Made by a program: the position numbers and the translations under genes. A stretch of DNA of 64,000 bases from Clostridium sp. AWRP (GTDB lineage: Bacteria > Bacillota > Clostridia > Clostridiales > Clostridiaceae): contig NZ_CP029758.2 in NCBI RefSeq assembly GCF_004006395.2, forward strand, positions 3,782,001-3,846,000, in the 5' to 3' direction. Each line of letters starts with the position of its first letter. Within the stretch, counting starts at the first letter, position 1. Shown in pieces: positions 9,120 through 17,805 of the stretch. The notes below the pieces were generated by a model. That model saw only the letters and a list, made by a program, of their open reading frames with translations. It made no database searches and was not told the origin of the DNA.

Positions 9120-10247
9120 TTAATCTCTACTAATTGGTAAAGTAAAATATAATGTTGTTCCTTCATTCACTTTACCCTCAATCCATGTTCTTCCACCATG
9201 TTTTTGAATTATTTTTCTCACTGTAGCAAGTCCTATCCCATTTCCTTCAAACTCATCTGGTGAATGCAACCTTTGAAAAATTCCAAATAATTTTCCTGAA
9301 AACTCCATATTGATTCCTGCACCATTATCCCGTACATAAAAAATATATTCGTTTGTTCCCCTTTCGCAGCCAGCAACAATAAGTGCTCTTTTCTTATTTC
9401 TAGTAAACTTTATGGCATTAGAAATTACATTGTAAATAACTTGCTTTATCAAAATTGCATCTGCTAAAGCAGTAGGAATTCCAGTTTCAAATTCAAACTC
9501 AATAAGCCGCTCTGGGCAAACAGATTTACACTGCTGAAAAGCGTCATTAAACATTTTACCAATATCTACTGATTCTTTACAAACATCTGAATGGGCCATC
9601 TTGGAATATTCCAGCAGTTTTTCAATCATACAAATCATATTGCTGCATATATTTTCAACATCACTAACCATTTCATTTGTATCATCATCTAGTGTTTTAT
9701 GATGCTTTTGAAGAATTATTTTACTATATGTTTGAATGGCTCTTATAGGTGATTTCAAATCATGGGATACAGTATAGGAAAAAGCTTCAAGTTCATTAAC
9801 TGCAGCTTGAAGCTCTACTGTTTTTTTCCGAAGAATTTGATTTTTTTGTGACAGCTCATATTTAACAAACTCCAGAGACAAATGAGTACGTACCCTGGCT
9901 TTCACCTCAAGAATTTCAAAAGGTTTTATTATATAATCCACAGCCCCCAATTCAAATCCCTTTGCTTTGCTCTTTACATCTGTAATGGCTGTTAAAAAAA
10001 TAATAGGAATATCTTTTGTATTTTCATTTGCCTTAATCCGCCTGCACACCTCATAACCATCCATTCCTGGCATCATAATATCTAACAAAATAATATCTGG
10101 TATTTCCATATTCACACTTTCTAGTGCAGTTTCTCCATCCGTTGCTACTGAAACTTCATAATCATCGGCAAGTGCCTCTACAAGAATGTCTAAATTTTCT
10201 TCTGTATCGTCTACAATTAAAACTGTACATTCCGAAAGTTTTTTCAT
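9120..10247 (-). CDS. Receiver-histidine kinase (REC-HisKA-HATPase)
   Basis: 375 residues, soluble. An N-terminal receiver (about 8-122, phospho-acceptor Asp56 in LLDIMMPGMDGYEV) is followed by a coiled coil (130-155), HisKA with His162 in VSHDLKSP and an HATPase domain with N box NVISNAIKF and G boxes DNGAGI and GNGIGLATV. Kinases of this order usually receive a phosphate or signal from an upstream kinase through the receiver. It is the first gene of the minus-strand signalling cluster and is transcribed towards the AraC-type regulator. The ATG at 10247 is chosen because GGAGG lies nine bases upstream; a TTG at 10250 is possible. Confidence 0.92.
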   Translation of the reverse strand: MKKLSECTVLIVDDTEENLDILVEALADDYEVSVATDGETALESVNMEIPDIILLDIMMPGMDGYEVCRRIKANENTKDIPIIFLTAITDVKSKAKGFELGAVDYIIKPFEILEVKARVRTHLSLEFVKYELSQKNQILRKKTVELQAAVNELEAFSYTVSHDLKSPIRAIQTYSKIILQKHHKTLDDDTNEMVSDVENICSNMICMIEKLLEYSKMAHSDVCKESVDIGKMFNDAFQQCKSVCPERLIEFEFETGIPTALADAILIKQVIYNVISNAIKFTRNKKRALIVAGCERGTNEYIFYVRDNGAGINMEFSGKLFGIFQRLHSPDEFEGNGIGLATVRKIIQKHGGRTWIEGKVNEGTTLYFTLPISRD

Positions 10248-10518
10248 CAAAAATTTCCTCCTCTGAATCTATTACACCATATATACTTCTATTTTAATTA
10301 TACAGATATATTCTGAACATTTTCTGAACACTGTCATCATGCTGGCAATTTAAATCTTCTTTTTTGGGCACATTAAAAATGTTACGTGTTTACTAGAAAT
10401 TTATTGGATGTTATTCCAATATTCTTGTATTTTCTAAATATGCGACTTATGATTAGTATAAATTTAAACTGCATAAAAGCATTGATTAACAGGAAATAAT
10501 AAAAATTAGGTGAAAAGT

Positions 10519-11670
10519 ATGGATACTTTTGATAGTTCAGAAGAATACTTAAAATTAATAAGAAAATATAAACTAATTGCGGAGAACACAATTGAATGTA
10601 TATGGTTATTTGATTGGGCAAATAAGCGATTTAAATATATTAGTCCTTCTATTTTTAATTTAAGAGGATTAACTGTAGAGGAAGCAATGAATGAAAAGCT
10701 TGAGGATTGTTTGACTCCTGAATCACTTAAGATGGCAAAATCTTTGCATTTGGATAAGTTGTCCAATTTTCTGGCTGGAGATAGACGTGAAATTACAGAT
10801 ATATATGATCAATATTGCAAAGATGGAACAATAAGAAAAATAGAAATCTCAACCAAGTTTATCCATAATGAGGAAACAAATAGTGTTGACATTCTAGGTG
10901 TATCAAGACCCGTAGCTTATAATGAAAATCTAGCCAATAAAAGCCGCATATATTGCTTTGGAAAATTATTGGTTTACGGAAATAACAGTAATTCTCCTAT
11001 AAAATGGCGTACAAAAAAATCCGAAGAATTATTTGCATATTTATTACAGAATCGCAATCAAAAAATTTCTAAATGGGAAATTTGTGATACCCTTTGGGCG
11101 GAATGCAGCCCTGATAAAGTTAACAATCGATTACATACAACCCTGTATAAGATGAAACAAACTTTAAATTCAGCTAATATAAATTTCCATATTGAATTCA
11201 TAAACGGCTGCTATTGGTTTACTCTTTCAAATGTATATATTGACATTATAGAATTTGATTATATTGTAAATTCCTATACAAACATAACTGAAAATACAAT
11301 AGGAAAATATAAAAAAGCATTTTTATTATATAAAAATCGCTATTTGGAAGGAAATGACTTTGTCTGGTCTTTTACTCAGAAAGAATTATATTCAATAAAA
11401 TATCATAAATTAATAAAACTTTTAATGGACTATTATATGAAAACAAATAATTATATTGAGGCTGAAAAAACAATTCTCAATGCCTTTAAAATATATTCTT
11501 TAGACGAATACGTAAATGAAATGTGTCTAAAATTATATTTCATTATGAAAGACCGAATATCATTTATCAGACATTATAATCATATAAAGAAACTATATAA
11601 AACTGAATTGGGAATTGAACCAAGTTCTGTTATGCAGCATCTATATAATGCTGTAATGAATAATGATTAA
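10519..11670 (+). CDS. PAS-SARP family transcriptional regulator
   Basis: 383 residues. Residues about 5-130 form a PAS domain (with IENTIECIWLFD-like start and a GTIRKIEIS strand). Residues about 145-235 resemble an OmpR-type winged helix (WRTKKSEELFAYLLQN, then a recognition helix region NNRLHTTLYKMKQTL). The rest is a bacterial transcriptional activator domain (BTAD) made of TPR-like helices. SARP-like regulators activate nearby operons, and here the PAS domain may sense a small molecule. The start ATG 10519 has AGGTG six bases upstream; a GTG at 10510 is the alternative. The gene is divergent from the REC-kinase cluster and ends in a strong shared terminator. Confidence 0.8.
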   Translation: MDTFDSSEEYLKLIRKYKLIAENTIECIWLFDWANKRFKYISPSIFNLRGLTVEEAMNEKLEDCLTPESLKMAKSLHLDKLSNFLAGDRREITDIYDQYCKDGTIRKIEISTKFIHNEETNSVDILGVSRPVAYNENLANKSRIYCFGKLLVYGNNSNSPIKWRTKKSEELFAYLLQNRNQKISKWEICDTLWAECSPDKVNNRLHTTLYKMKQTLNSANINFHIEFINGCYWFTLSNVYIDIIEFDYIVNSYTNITENTIGKYKKAFLLYKNRYLEGNDFVWSFTQKELYSIKYHKLIKLLMDYYMKTNNYIEAEKTILNAFKIYSLDEYVNEMCLKLYFIMKDRISFIRHYNHIKKLYKTELGIEPSSVMQHLYNAVMNND

Positions 11671-11681
11671 TTAAAAATATA

Positions 11682-11708
11682 GGGACTTACTTTATCACAG
11701 TAAGTCCC
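11682..11708. terminator. Bidirectional terminator between PAS-SARP and CMD genes
   Basis: GGGACTTACT (11682-11691) pairs perfectly with AGTAAGTCCC (11699-11708), with A/T-rich flanks on both sides. It lies between two converging genes. Confidence 0.85.
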
Positions 11709-11725
11709 ACTTTTAAGCATATGCA

Positions 11726-12118
11726 TTAGGAGTTTATTTCTTCAAATCTTTTCTCTGCTGCGTTTATTGCCTCCACGCCTGCTTTACATAAAACATTAAT
11801 ACCTTTAACAATAGTTACAATCACAAATGCTTCTACTAATTCTTCCATAGTCAAACCTGCTTCTATGGCAGCAACAGCATGTGACTTTGCACCACTTACT
11901 TCATCATCTAAACTATCCAATATGGCAAAAATTAATTCTCTTGTTTTTTTAGGTAAATGTCCTTCTTGAACCGATTCACGCATGGTTAAATAACCCTTTA
12001 ATCCATCAGGACAATATTTAGATAGAGCCTTAGCAAAAGGCGGATCCCATTTCAATTCATTCTTATAATAATCAAGTATGCTTTCTAAATCTTTCACAAT
12101 TAATTCCCCCATTTTCAT
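11726..12118 (-). CDS. Carboxymuconolactone decarboxylase (CMD/AhpD-like) family protein lacking the CxxC motif
   Basis: 130 residues, all-helical CMD fold: the core PKKTRELIFAILDSLDDE and then SGAKSHAVAAIEAGLTMEELVEA are the usual helices. AhpD-type members use a CxxC pair for thiol peroxidase activity, but here the corresponding stretch is SGAK, with no cysteine. Peroxidase-reductase activity is therefore unlikely, and the role is open. It is 17 bp downstream of the serine hydrolase gene on the same strand, so the two may be co-transcribed. Confidence 0.75.
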   Translation of the reverse strand: MKMGELIVKDLESILDYYKNELKWDPPFAKALSKYCPDGLKGYLTMRESVQEGHLPKKTRELIFAILDSLDDEVSGAKSHAVAAIEAGLTMEELVEAFVIVTIVKGINVLCKAGVEAINAAEKRFEEINS

Positions 12119-12135
12119 AACATATTGTTTAATTT

Positions 12136-13974
12136 CTAATTAATTTTATCACCATGATACTGCATTCCATAACCAGGCATGTTAATGGTAATACCTGTAA
12201 TTTGTCCATTTGAATTTTTATCAAATGTAGTATCTCCATATAAAATTCTCATAAAGAATTTATCTTGAGATTCAGCAAAAAGCTCGTATTTTTGATTTGT
12301 TCCATCTGCTAAATAATAAAGGTGTCCACCTTTATTTGTTATTGAAATATTTCCCATATCCTTAGATTTATATTTACCTACATATTTATTTAATACACTA
12401 TTATCAAGTTTTATAACATTTTTTGCTTTTGGCATACTATAATTATTTTTTCCAAGTGCTATATTTGAAAGCACGTATGTAAGCGGATTTATAGTATAGT
12501 ACCCTGAATTTGTAAGTATTATTATACTTAAGCCTTTATCTGTATACCTTGCTATATTGCTTGTAAAGCCAAGTACATTTCCATCATGAAAAACCTCATG
12601 ACCATTATCTCCGTCAGCTATCATCCAGCCATATCCATAGTAGATGCCGCTTCCTTTTGCCATTTCAACATACTTTGAAAACACTTTGTCCATAGTTTTC
12701 TTGCTTACAAGCTTTTCTGTATCAAGTGCCATATTCCATCTATATAAGTCTTCTGTAGTAGAATATAAATTACCTGCTCCATGTACACCATCAACTATAA
12801 TTTCATCACTTATTGGTGTTACATCTAAGTATCCTTGATATCCACTTGAATTATACATTTTTTCTTTTCCCATATAGCCAATTCCCGTATCATTCATATT
12901 CAGTGGTTTAAATATATTTTTATTTAAATAGTTTTCATAATTCATTCCACTTACTTTTTCAATTATATATCCAAGCAATAAATATCCCGAATTAGAATAT
13001 TCAAATTGAGTACCTGGTTTAAAATCAAGAGGTTTATTCTTAAAAAAGTTAATTGCAGTATTTATATTTTGCAAGTCCTCAGGCTTCATATTCAAAAATC
13101 CAGGCATCTCATTTAAACTTTTAATACCAGATGTATGAGTAAGTAAATTGTGGATAGTTATTTCATCTCCACGCGGAAAATCAGGTACATACTTTGAAAG
13201 TTTATCTTGTTCACTTAAGAGTCCCTTTTGTTCAAGCTGCATTATTGCCATTGCTGTAAATTGTTTTGTCATTGATCCTATCAAGAATCTAGTCTGAGAT
13301 GTATTTTTAATATTTTGTTCGAAGTTTGCCATACCATACCCTCTATTTAAGAGTATATTTCCATCCTTAGCAACTAAAACACTGCCATGAAAGTTATCTG
13401 ATTTTTGTAAGGCAGTTAAATAATCATCCAACTTTGCAGCAATTATTTTATCATTTGCATAAACTAATTGCTTATTGAAGCTATCTTCAGTATTTTTTTT
13501 CATATCAGATATTTTGACTATCTGAGTAGTACTGTCCCAATCAACTAATTCATTAAATACTTCACTAAAAAACTCAAGTGGTACATAAACTTGTCCATTA
13601 TTTACCATTGACTTTGTGGAAAGCGTAATAGCCTTACCATCAGCAGTTACTTCCTTATATCCACTTTTAAATGTAACATTTAAATTAGAACCTTTTATTG
13701 TAATATTACCACCTTTAACCTGTAAGACAGCATCACTTCTGATTTGTTGAAGTATTGGAATAAGCGGCATCATAATTTTTGAATTTGAATCCACGTATGG
13801 TTTTGAATCTAATACAATTACCTTATCATTTACCTTTACTACAATTGAACTAGTTTTAGATGCAGTTATAGCTGTTCCTGTCGCAACAATTACTTGTGCA
13901 CTTACAGGCGTTACAGCTGAATAAGTAACAAGGGTAAGCGATACAAGAAGACCTGATATACACTTTTTAATCAT
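12136..13974 (-). CDS. Secreted serine hydrolase (class C beta-lactamase/PBP-like) with N-terminal copper-amine-oxidase-like domain
   Basis: 612 residues. A signal peptide (about 1-26, ending near PVSA) is followed by a domain of about 120 residues like the copper amine oxidase N-terminal (stalk) domain common on clostridial secreted proteins (VNDKVIVLDSKPYVD, VPLEFFSEVF). The catalytic domain follows: the SxxK motif is SMTK (near residue 235), the YxN motif is YSNSGYLL and the third box is near HDGNVLGF. This family includes D-amino-peptidases, esterases and beta-lactamase-like proteins acting on the cell surface; the substrate is not predictable. A C-terminal lipocalin-like beta region (about 520-612) resembles that of related hydrolases. 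A perfect palindrome lies upstream of the gene. Confidence 0.88.
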   Translation of the reverse strand: MIKKCISGLLVSLTLVTYSAVTPVSAQVIVATGTAITASKTSSIVVKVNDKVIVLDSKPYVDSNSKIMMPLIPILQQIRSDAVLQVKGGNITIKGSNLNVTFKSGYKEVTADGKAITLSTKSMVNNGQVYVPLEFFSEVFNELVDWDSTTQIVKISDMKKNTEDSFNKQLVYANDKIIAAKLDDYLTALQKSDNFHGSVLVAKDGNILLNRGYGMANFEQNIKNTSQTRFLIGSMTKQFTAMAIMQLEQKGLLSEQDKLSKYVPDFPRGDEITIHNLLTHTSGIKSLNEMPGFLNMKPEDLQNINTAINFFKNKPLDFKPGTQFEYSNSGYLLLGYIIEKVSGMNYENYLNKNIFKPLNMNDTGIGYMGKEKMYNSSGYQGYLDVTPISDEIIVDGVHGAGNLYSTTEDLYRWNMALDTEKLVSKKTMDKVFSKYVEMAKGSGIYYGYGWMIADGDNGHEVFHDGNVLGFTSNIARYTDKGLSIIILTNSGYYTINPLTYVLSNIALGKNNYSMPKAKNVIKLDNSVLNKYVGKYKSKDMGNISITNKGGHLYYLADGTNQKYELFAESQDKFFMRILYGDTTFDKNSNGQITGITINMPGYGMQYHGDKIN

Positions 13975-14058
13975 TTACACATCCATCCCTTCAAATTTTT
14001 GATTGAGGGATTGCATTTTACAAATGTGACTTGCCTTCAATAAAATTCCCCCCTTATC

Positions 14059-14106
14059 AATATATCATTAAATGATATATTGTAAATAAAGCATTTAATG
14101 ATATAT
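14059..14106. promoter_or_regulatory. Operator-like palindrome plus repeated half-site upstream of the serine hydrolase
   Basis: AATATATCATT (14059-14069) and AATGATATATT (14071-14081) form a perfect inverted repeat around one base. The half-site AATGATATAT recurs at 14097-14106, 26 bp further on, in the same orientation. It lies in the otherwise empty 434-bp spacer (13975-14408), about 85 bp upstream of the hydrolase start. The binding protein is unknown. Confidence 0.4.
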
Positions 14107-14283
14107 ATGTCAATGTATAATTTAATTTCCTATATACCTAAATTATACCGCAATTTCAATAAATAATATTAAAGAAAGTCTTAAGAAAAACTTAAGACTA
14201 ATTTCACCATTTTCATAATGTATTATATATTATTTCTTCCTTTATTATAATCTTAAAACTATTTACAATAAAGGAGTTCTAAG

Positions 14284-14333
14284 AAAAAAATCAAAGAGTT
14301 CACAGCTAATTATTGAAGCTGTAATCTCTTTGA
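14284..14333 (-). terminator. Terminator after the nitroreductase gene
   Basis: TCAAAGAG (14291-14298) pairs with CTCTTTGA (14326-14333), with an inner CACAGCT/AGCTGT stem. On the minus strand it is followed by a run of seven T (complement of 14284-14290). Confidence 0.75.
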
Positions 14334-14408
14334 TACCTATAGTGATAAAATTTGTTATTACATGATTCGATATAAGCTAACTTTCAATCTGAAAACTCTA
14401 TAAAGATT

Positions 14409-14966
14409 TTACTTAGAAAATATTAAAGGTTTTTTTCTTTCTGGTGGAGTCAATTTAGTTTTCATATATCCCATACTCATGGTAGAAACCAATTCGTAGT
14501 TTTCAGGTACACCATGTTTTTCTTTAAATTCTTTTGTATTTAATAGAACTTCTGCAAATCCAATCCAGCAAGTTCCAATTCCCATGCTGTGAGCTGCAAG
14601 CATAATATTTCCTGCTGCAAGACTGCAGTCATAAACATGCCAGTGAGATTCTTTATTTCCGTAAATAACTAGTACTGTACCTGCATTATTAAATATATTA
14701 TATTTAGGATTGTTTAGCCAACTTTCATACTGACTTAAGTGGGGATATTCTTCAATATGTTTCAATAAATACTGTTTAGTAGCTTCAGATAAAGAATCTA
14801 TTTCCTTTTTGTCCTGAATAACTACAAATCCCCATGGTTCAAGACCTGATCCAGTTGAAGCTTTTGTTCCAAGCTCTATAAGATTAGTTATAGTTTCTTT
14901 AGATATTACTTCATCTGTATATGCTCGAACACTTCTTTTACTGCTAATGCATTCTAAAACTTCCAT
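14409..14966 (-). CDS. Nitroreductase family protein
   Basis: 185 residues of the FMN-dependent nitroreductase fold. The start RSVRAYTDEVISKETI gives the flavin phosphate-binding Arg pattern, TGSGLEPWGFVVIQDKK follows as the usual second block, and MGIGTCWIGF is the conserved C-terminal glycine region. Such enzymes reduce quinones, nitro compounds or flavins with NAD(P)H in the cytoplasm. The start has AAGGGG at good spacing. It is a single-gene unit with its own terminator, and no substrate can be assigned. Confidence 0.88.
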   Translation of the reverse strand: MEVLECISSKRSVRAYTDEVISKETITNLIELGTKASTGSGLEPWGFVVIQDKKEIDSLSEATKQYLLKHIEEYPHLSQYESWLNNPKYNIFNNAGTVLVIYGNKESHWHVYDCSLAAGNIMLAAHSMGIGTCWIGFAEVLLNTKEFKEKHGVPENYELVSTMSMGYMKTKLTPPERKKPLIFSK

Positions 14967-15022
14967 TTTATTACCCCTTTCAAGACCTACTTTTTTAACT
15001 CAATCTTCAGATATATGAAATT

Positions 15023-15056
15023 TTAATTAATAGTTAAGAATGAAGAATTAATAGTT
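15023..15056. repeat. Solo arm of a short interspersed repeat
   Basis: The 32 bases at 15025-15056, containing TAGTTAAGAATGAAGAATTA, recur with one mismatch at 29455-29486, where they form one arm of a longer inverted-repeat element. The copy lies in the spacer upstream of the nitroreductase gene. Confidence 0.6.
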
Positions 15057-15233
15057 GCTGTGAAAGTTGAGTTTTTAATAGTTAGTATTCTATATTCCTA
15101 ATCTCTTTATATTTTATTTTTCTTTTCTTGTCAATAAAAAATACCAAAAAATTTATAGGAATAATTTTTATATATGATTCAAATAATTAAATTAATAACT
15201 ATTTTTCAATAAAAAGTGAAGGTGATATTAATA

Positions 15234-15476
15234 ATGGGTTATTATGGATATGGAATGATGGGATACGGCTGGGGAATTTTTATGATGATATGTATGATTG
15301 CCTTAACAATTTTAGCTGCTGTGGCTCTTATACGCTACCTTCATCAATCAAGTAAGCCAAATAATCAACCGTCGTCTGGAAACAATAATGCCTTAAACAT
15401 ACTTAATGAAAGGTATGCCAGAGGAGAATTAACTGAAGAAGAGTATAGAAACAAGAAATCACAAATTCAATCATAA
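15234..15476 (+). CDS. Small membrane protein with C-terminal SHOCT domain
   Basis: 80 residues from ATG 15234, which has AAGGTGAT eight bases upstream; a GTG at 15216 is less likely because that Shine-Dalgarno sequence would lie inside the gene. A Gly/Tyr/Met-rich N-terminus (GYYGYGMMGYGWG) is followed by one membrane helix (about 13-36). A hydrophilic linker then leads to a SHOCT motif (LNERYARGELTEEEYRNKK), a short helical oligomerisation element. Such proteins are widespread and of unknown function. The gene is monocistronic, with a terminator directly downstream. Confidence 0.85.
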   Translation: MGYYGYGMMGYGWGIFMMICMIALTILAAVALIRYLHQSSKPNNQPSSGNNNALNILNERYARGELTEEEYRNKKSQIQS

Positions 15477-15484
15477 CATTATGT

Positions 15485-15518
15485 AAAAAATACCAGTAAG
15501 AATCACCTGGTATTTTTT
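15485..15518. terminator. Bidirectional terminator
   Basis: AAAAAATACCAG (15485-15496) and CTGGTATTTTTT (15507-15518) form a perfect 12-bp stem with A and T runs on both sides, serving the converging SHOCT and chemoreceptor genes. Confidence 0.9.
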
Positions 15519-15531
15519 AATTTCATCTGTA

Positions 15532-16515
15532 TTACTTCTCTTTCATCTTTTCTACAAAAATAGAATCAAGCTGTTCTAAAAAATTGATTATATCTGAAAA
15601 TATTGCTGATTTTTGAGATGACTGCATATTTAAATCACCAATTTCATTTTTTACAATTCTTGAAGAATTAACTATGTTCCTTATATCATTTGATATTTCT
15701 TCAACTTGTTTCTCATTGCTATTTATAGAACCACTAATTTCTCCCGATCTTTCTTTTACTTCTTTAGATGAATTAAGAATTTCTTTAAAAACTTGTTCTG
15801 TACTTTCTGCGGAGGATATTCCTTCATTTAAAGCTGAACTAGAATTTTTTATAGCTCCAGATAATTTGACCAAGTTGTCATTCATACCTGCCATCTTTCT
15901 ATTTATTCCTTCTACCAATTCTTTAGTTGAATCTGCAAGTTTTCCAACTTCTCCAGCAACAACTGCAAATCCTTTTCCTGCTTCTCCAGCCCTTGCTGCT
16001 TCTATATTAGCGTTTAAAGCCAAGAGATTTGTCTCATTAGCTATGTCACTAATATTGCTTGATAATTCTCCTATATCATTAAAAGAACTTTCAAGTGTTT
16101 TAAACATATCTGTAAATTCATTCATACTGCTTTGAATATTACTCATTTTTTTCTCTAAATCACCAACAATAACTTTGGCATCATCTAAAGATTTTATGGA
16201 ATTATCTGCAGCCGCATTTATATTATTTGAACTTGTCGTAAAATAACTGAAATTATCATTGAAGTTATTTAGTACATCTTCTATTTTACTTATACTTTGA
16301 GAAACTTGATTAAATGTATTTGAAACATCATGTACAGCCTTTGATATTGTAATTTCACTATCCATAAGGTTTGACATTCTTTCTTGTATATAATTCAAAC
16401 TATAATTAATGTATTTATTCTCATCAATATCAACATTTGACTTAACTCTATTTTCTTCACTGCAGCTGCTATCTACCATATCCTCTTCTTCATTTCTTTT
16501 AAATATTTTAAGCAT
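15532..16515 (-). CDS. Soluble chemoreceptor signalling protein paired with FIST sensor
   Basis: 327 residues, no membrane helix and no recognised sensor domain. The protein is almost entirely coiled coil with the MCP hairpin tip (NANIEAARAGEAGKGFAVVAGEV, residues about 165-187). The N-terminal 45 residues are charged and probably disordered. It starts 18 bp after the FIST gene with a GGGAGG site, so the two are almost certainly co-transcribed. The likely arrangement is that the FIST protein binds ligand and this protein relays it to CheA (inference from context). Confidence 0.88.
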   Translation of the reverse strand: MLKIFKRNEEEDMVDSSCSEENRVKSNVDIDENKYINYSLNYIQERMSNLMDSEITISKAVHDVSNTFNQVSQSISKIEDVLNNFNDNFSYFTTSSNNINAAADNSIKSLDDAKVIVGDLEKKMSNIQSSMNEFTDMFKTLESSFNDIGELSSNISDIANETNLLALNANIEAARAGEAGKGFAVVAGEVGKLADSTKELVEGINRKMAGMNDNLVKLSGAIKNSSSALNEGISSAESTEQVFKEILNSSKEVKERSGEISGSINSNEKQVEEISNDIRNIVNSSRIVKNEIGDLNMQSSQKSAIFSDIINFLEQLDSIFVEKMKEK

Positions 16516-16533
16516 ACATGTCCTCCCTTGTAT

Positions 16534-17634
16534 TTATTCAAAAACACCAACTACCATAGTTTGATTAAAATGATAATCCCCCATTTGTTCACCATAGCTT
16601 GCAAATCCTATATAATCTCCAAGTTCACCTAATTGTTTTGCAAATTTCTCTGCGAACCCTTCCTGTTCAAAAAACATAGTTCTCGCAACACAGTTGATCA
16701 TAATTGCGCATGAAATATGGTCAAAATCATTATTTATTTTAGCTATGGTAGATTTTAATATTTCTTTATAATTATCCGGCTCAAGTAAAATCACACTGGT
16801 ATTTTTATATATTCTGCTGTAATAGGAAATTGCCTTATCATCAATTAGATTCCTATTTGCTGAAATGTATAGGTCATTACCTACAACTCTTCCCAGTGGA
16901 TGAGTATCAAGTAGTTCTCTAATACTACTTACAGGAACATTTAAACTTTCAGCAATGACTTCAGCACAGGGTCTTTCATTAAGTTCATACACAATCCTCT
17001 TTTTGGGATCTACTTTAGTAACCAAAAAGGAGTGATTTGTTTTCTTAAATATATTTTCCTTATATATTTTTATTTTTCCACCTAAGTTTCTGATTAGCAC
17101 AAATACACAATTATTACTGTATACCTTTCCATTTAATCCTACATAAGTAGTTTGAAATTCTCCGTCATCTGCTGAAGTTCCTCCAAATAGAGGTATTCCA
17201 TATACTTCTAACAAAGAATTAATAGTTGACAATACCTTTTCTTCACTATTGGTTGTCCCAACACAAAATTCAAGACATACTGTATTATCTGTATTTTTTA
17301 ATTTACTGATGGAATTTTGTACCCTCTGAATATACTTCACTGGATACTTATCTATATCTTCAATTACACCTGCAAAGCATTCTATACCATCTTCAAAACT
17401 CATGGCAAGCAGTGCACCGTTCGTAAGTCCGTACCTGCAAATTTCTCTATATGCAGAAGAACCAATTAATATGGAATTTGGAAATTTGTCATGTAGTAAT
17501 TTGCTAAATTGTTCAAATCGTCCCTTGCTCGTATAATAAACTATCAACTTAGGAGTAACAAAATCTTGAGTAGCTTCTTCTAATGCTGACTGGAGATTAT
17601 TAGATTTTCCTCTTCCAATTTTCGTCTTAATCAT
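16534..17634 (-). CDS. FIST domain sensory protein (FIST_N plus FIST_C)
   Basis: 366 residues from ATG 17634, chosen because AAGGAGAG lies eight bases upstream; longer readings lack a ribosome binding site. The N-terminal half contains LIVYYTSKGRFEQF, GSSAYREICRYG and LFGGTSADDGEF, all typical of FIST_N. The C-terminal half, with GRVVGNDLYISANRN and FASYGEQMG, fits FIST_C. FIST proteins are predicted cytoplasmic sensors of small ligands, often next to chemotaxis or cyclic-di-GMP proteins. Here the next gene in the same transcript is a sensorless chemoreceptor. Confidence 0.88.
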   Translation of the reverse strand: MIKTKIGRGKSNNLQSALEEATQDFVTPKLIVYYTSKGRFEQFSKLLHDKFPNSILIGSSAYREICRYGLTNGALLAMSFEDGIECFAGVIEDIDKYPVKYIQRVQNSISKLKNTDNTVCLEFCVGTTNSEEKVLSTINSLLEVYGIPLFGGTSADDGEFQTTYVGLNGKVYSNNCVFVLIRNLGGKIKIYKENIFKKTNHSFLVTKVDPKKRIVYELNERPCAEVIAESLNVPVSSIRELLDTHPLGRVVGNDLYISANRNLIDDKAISYYSRIYKNTSVILLEPDNYKEILKSTIAKINNDFDHISCAIMINCVARTMFFEQEGFAEKFAKQLGELGDYIGFASYGEQMGDYHFNQTMVVGVFE

Positions 17635-17745
17635 CTTTAAATCTCTCCTTTTTCTCAAAGTATATCTTTTATAAGACAATTTTGCATTTTTTATAGTATA
17701 ATTGTAATCCTTTACTCTGCAAATTTCTACATTTTTCAATAATAA

Positions 17746-17793
17746 AAAAGATTACTTTTTAACTATATACAAACCATTAAAAAGTAATCTTTT
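17746..17793 (-). terminator. Terminator of the GntR-ABC operon
   Basis: AAAAGATTACTTTTTAA (17746-17762) pairs perfectly with TTAAAAAGTAATCTTTT (17777-17793), followed on the minus strand by more T. Confidence 0.85.
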
Positions 17794-17805
17794 CATTAGA
17801 TTTTT

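Noticed and set aside
10382..10766. Two minus-strand open frames opposite the PAS-SARP gene
   Set aside because: They overlap the real gene, have no start signal and read as low-complexity membrane-like sequence.
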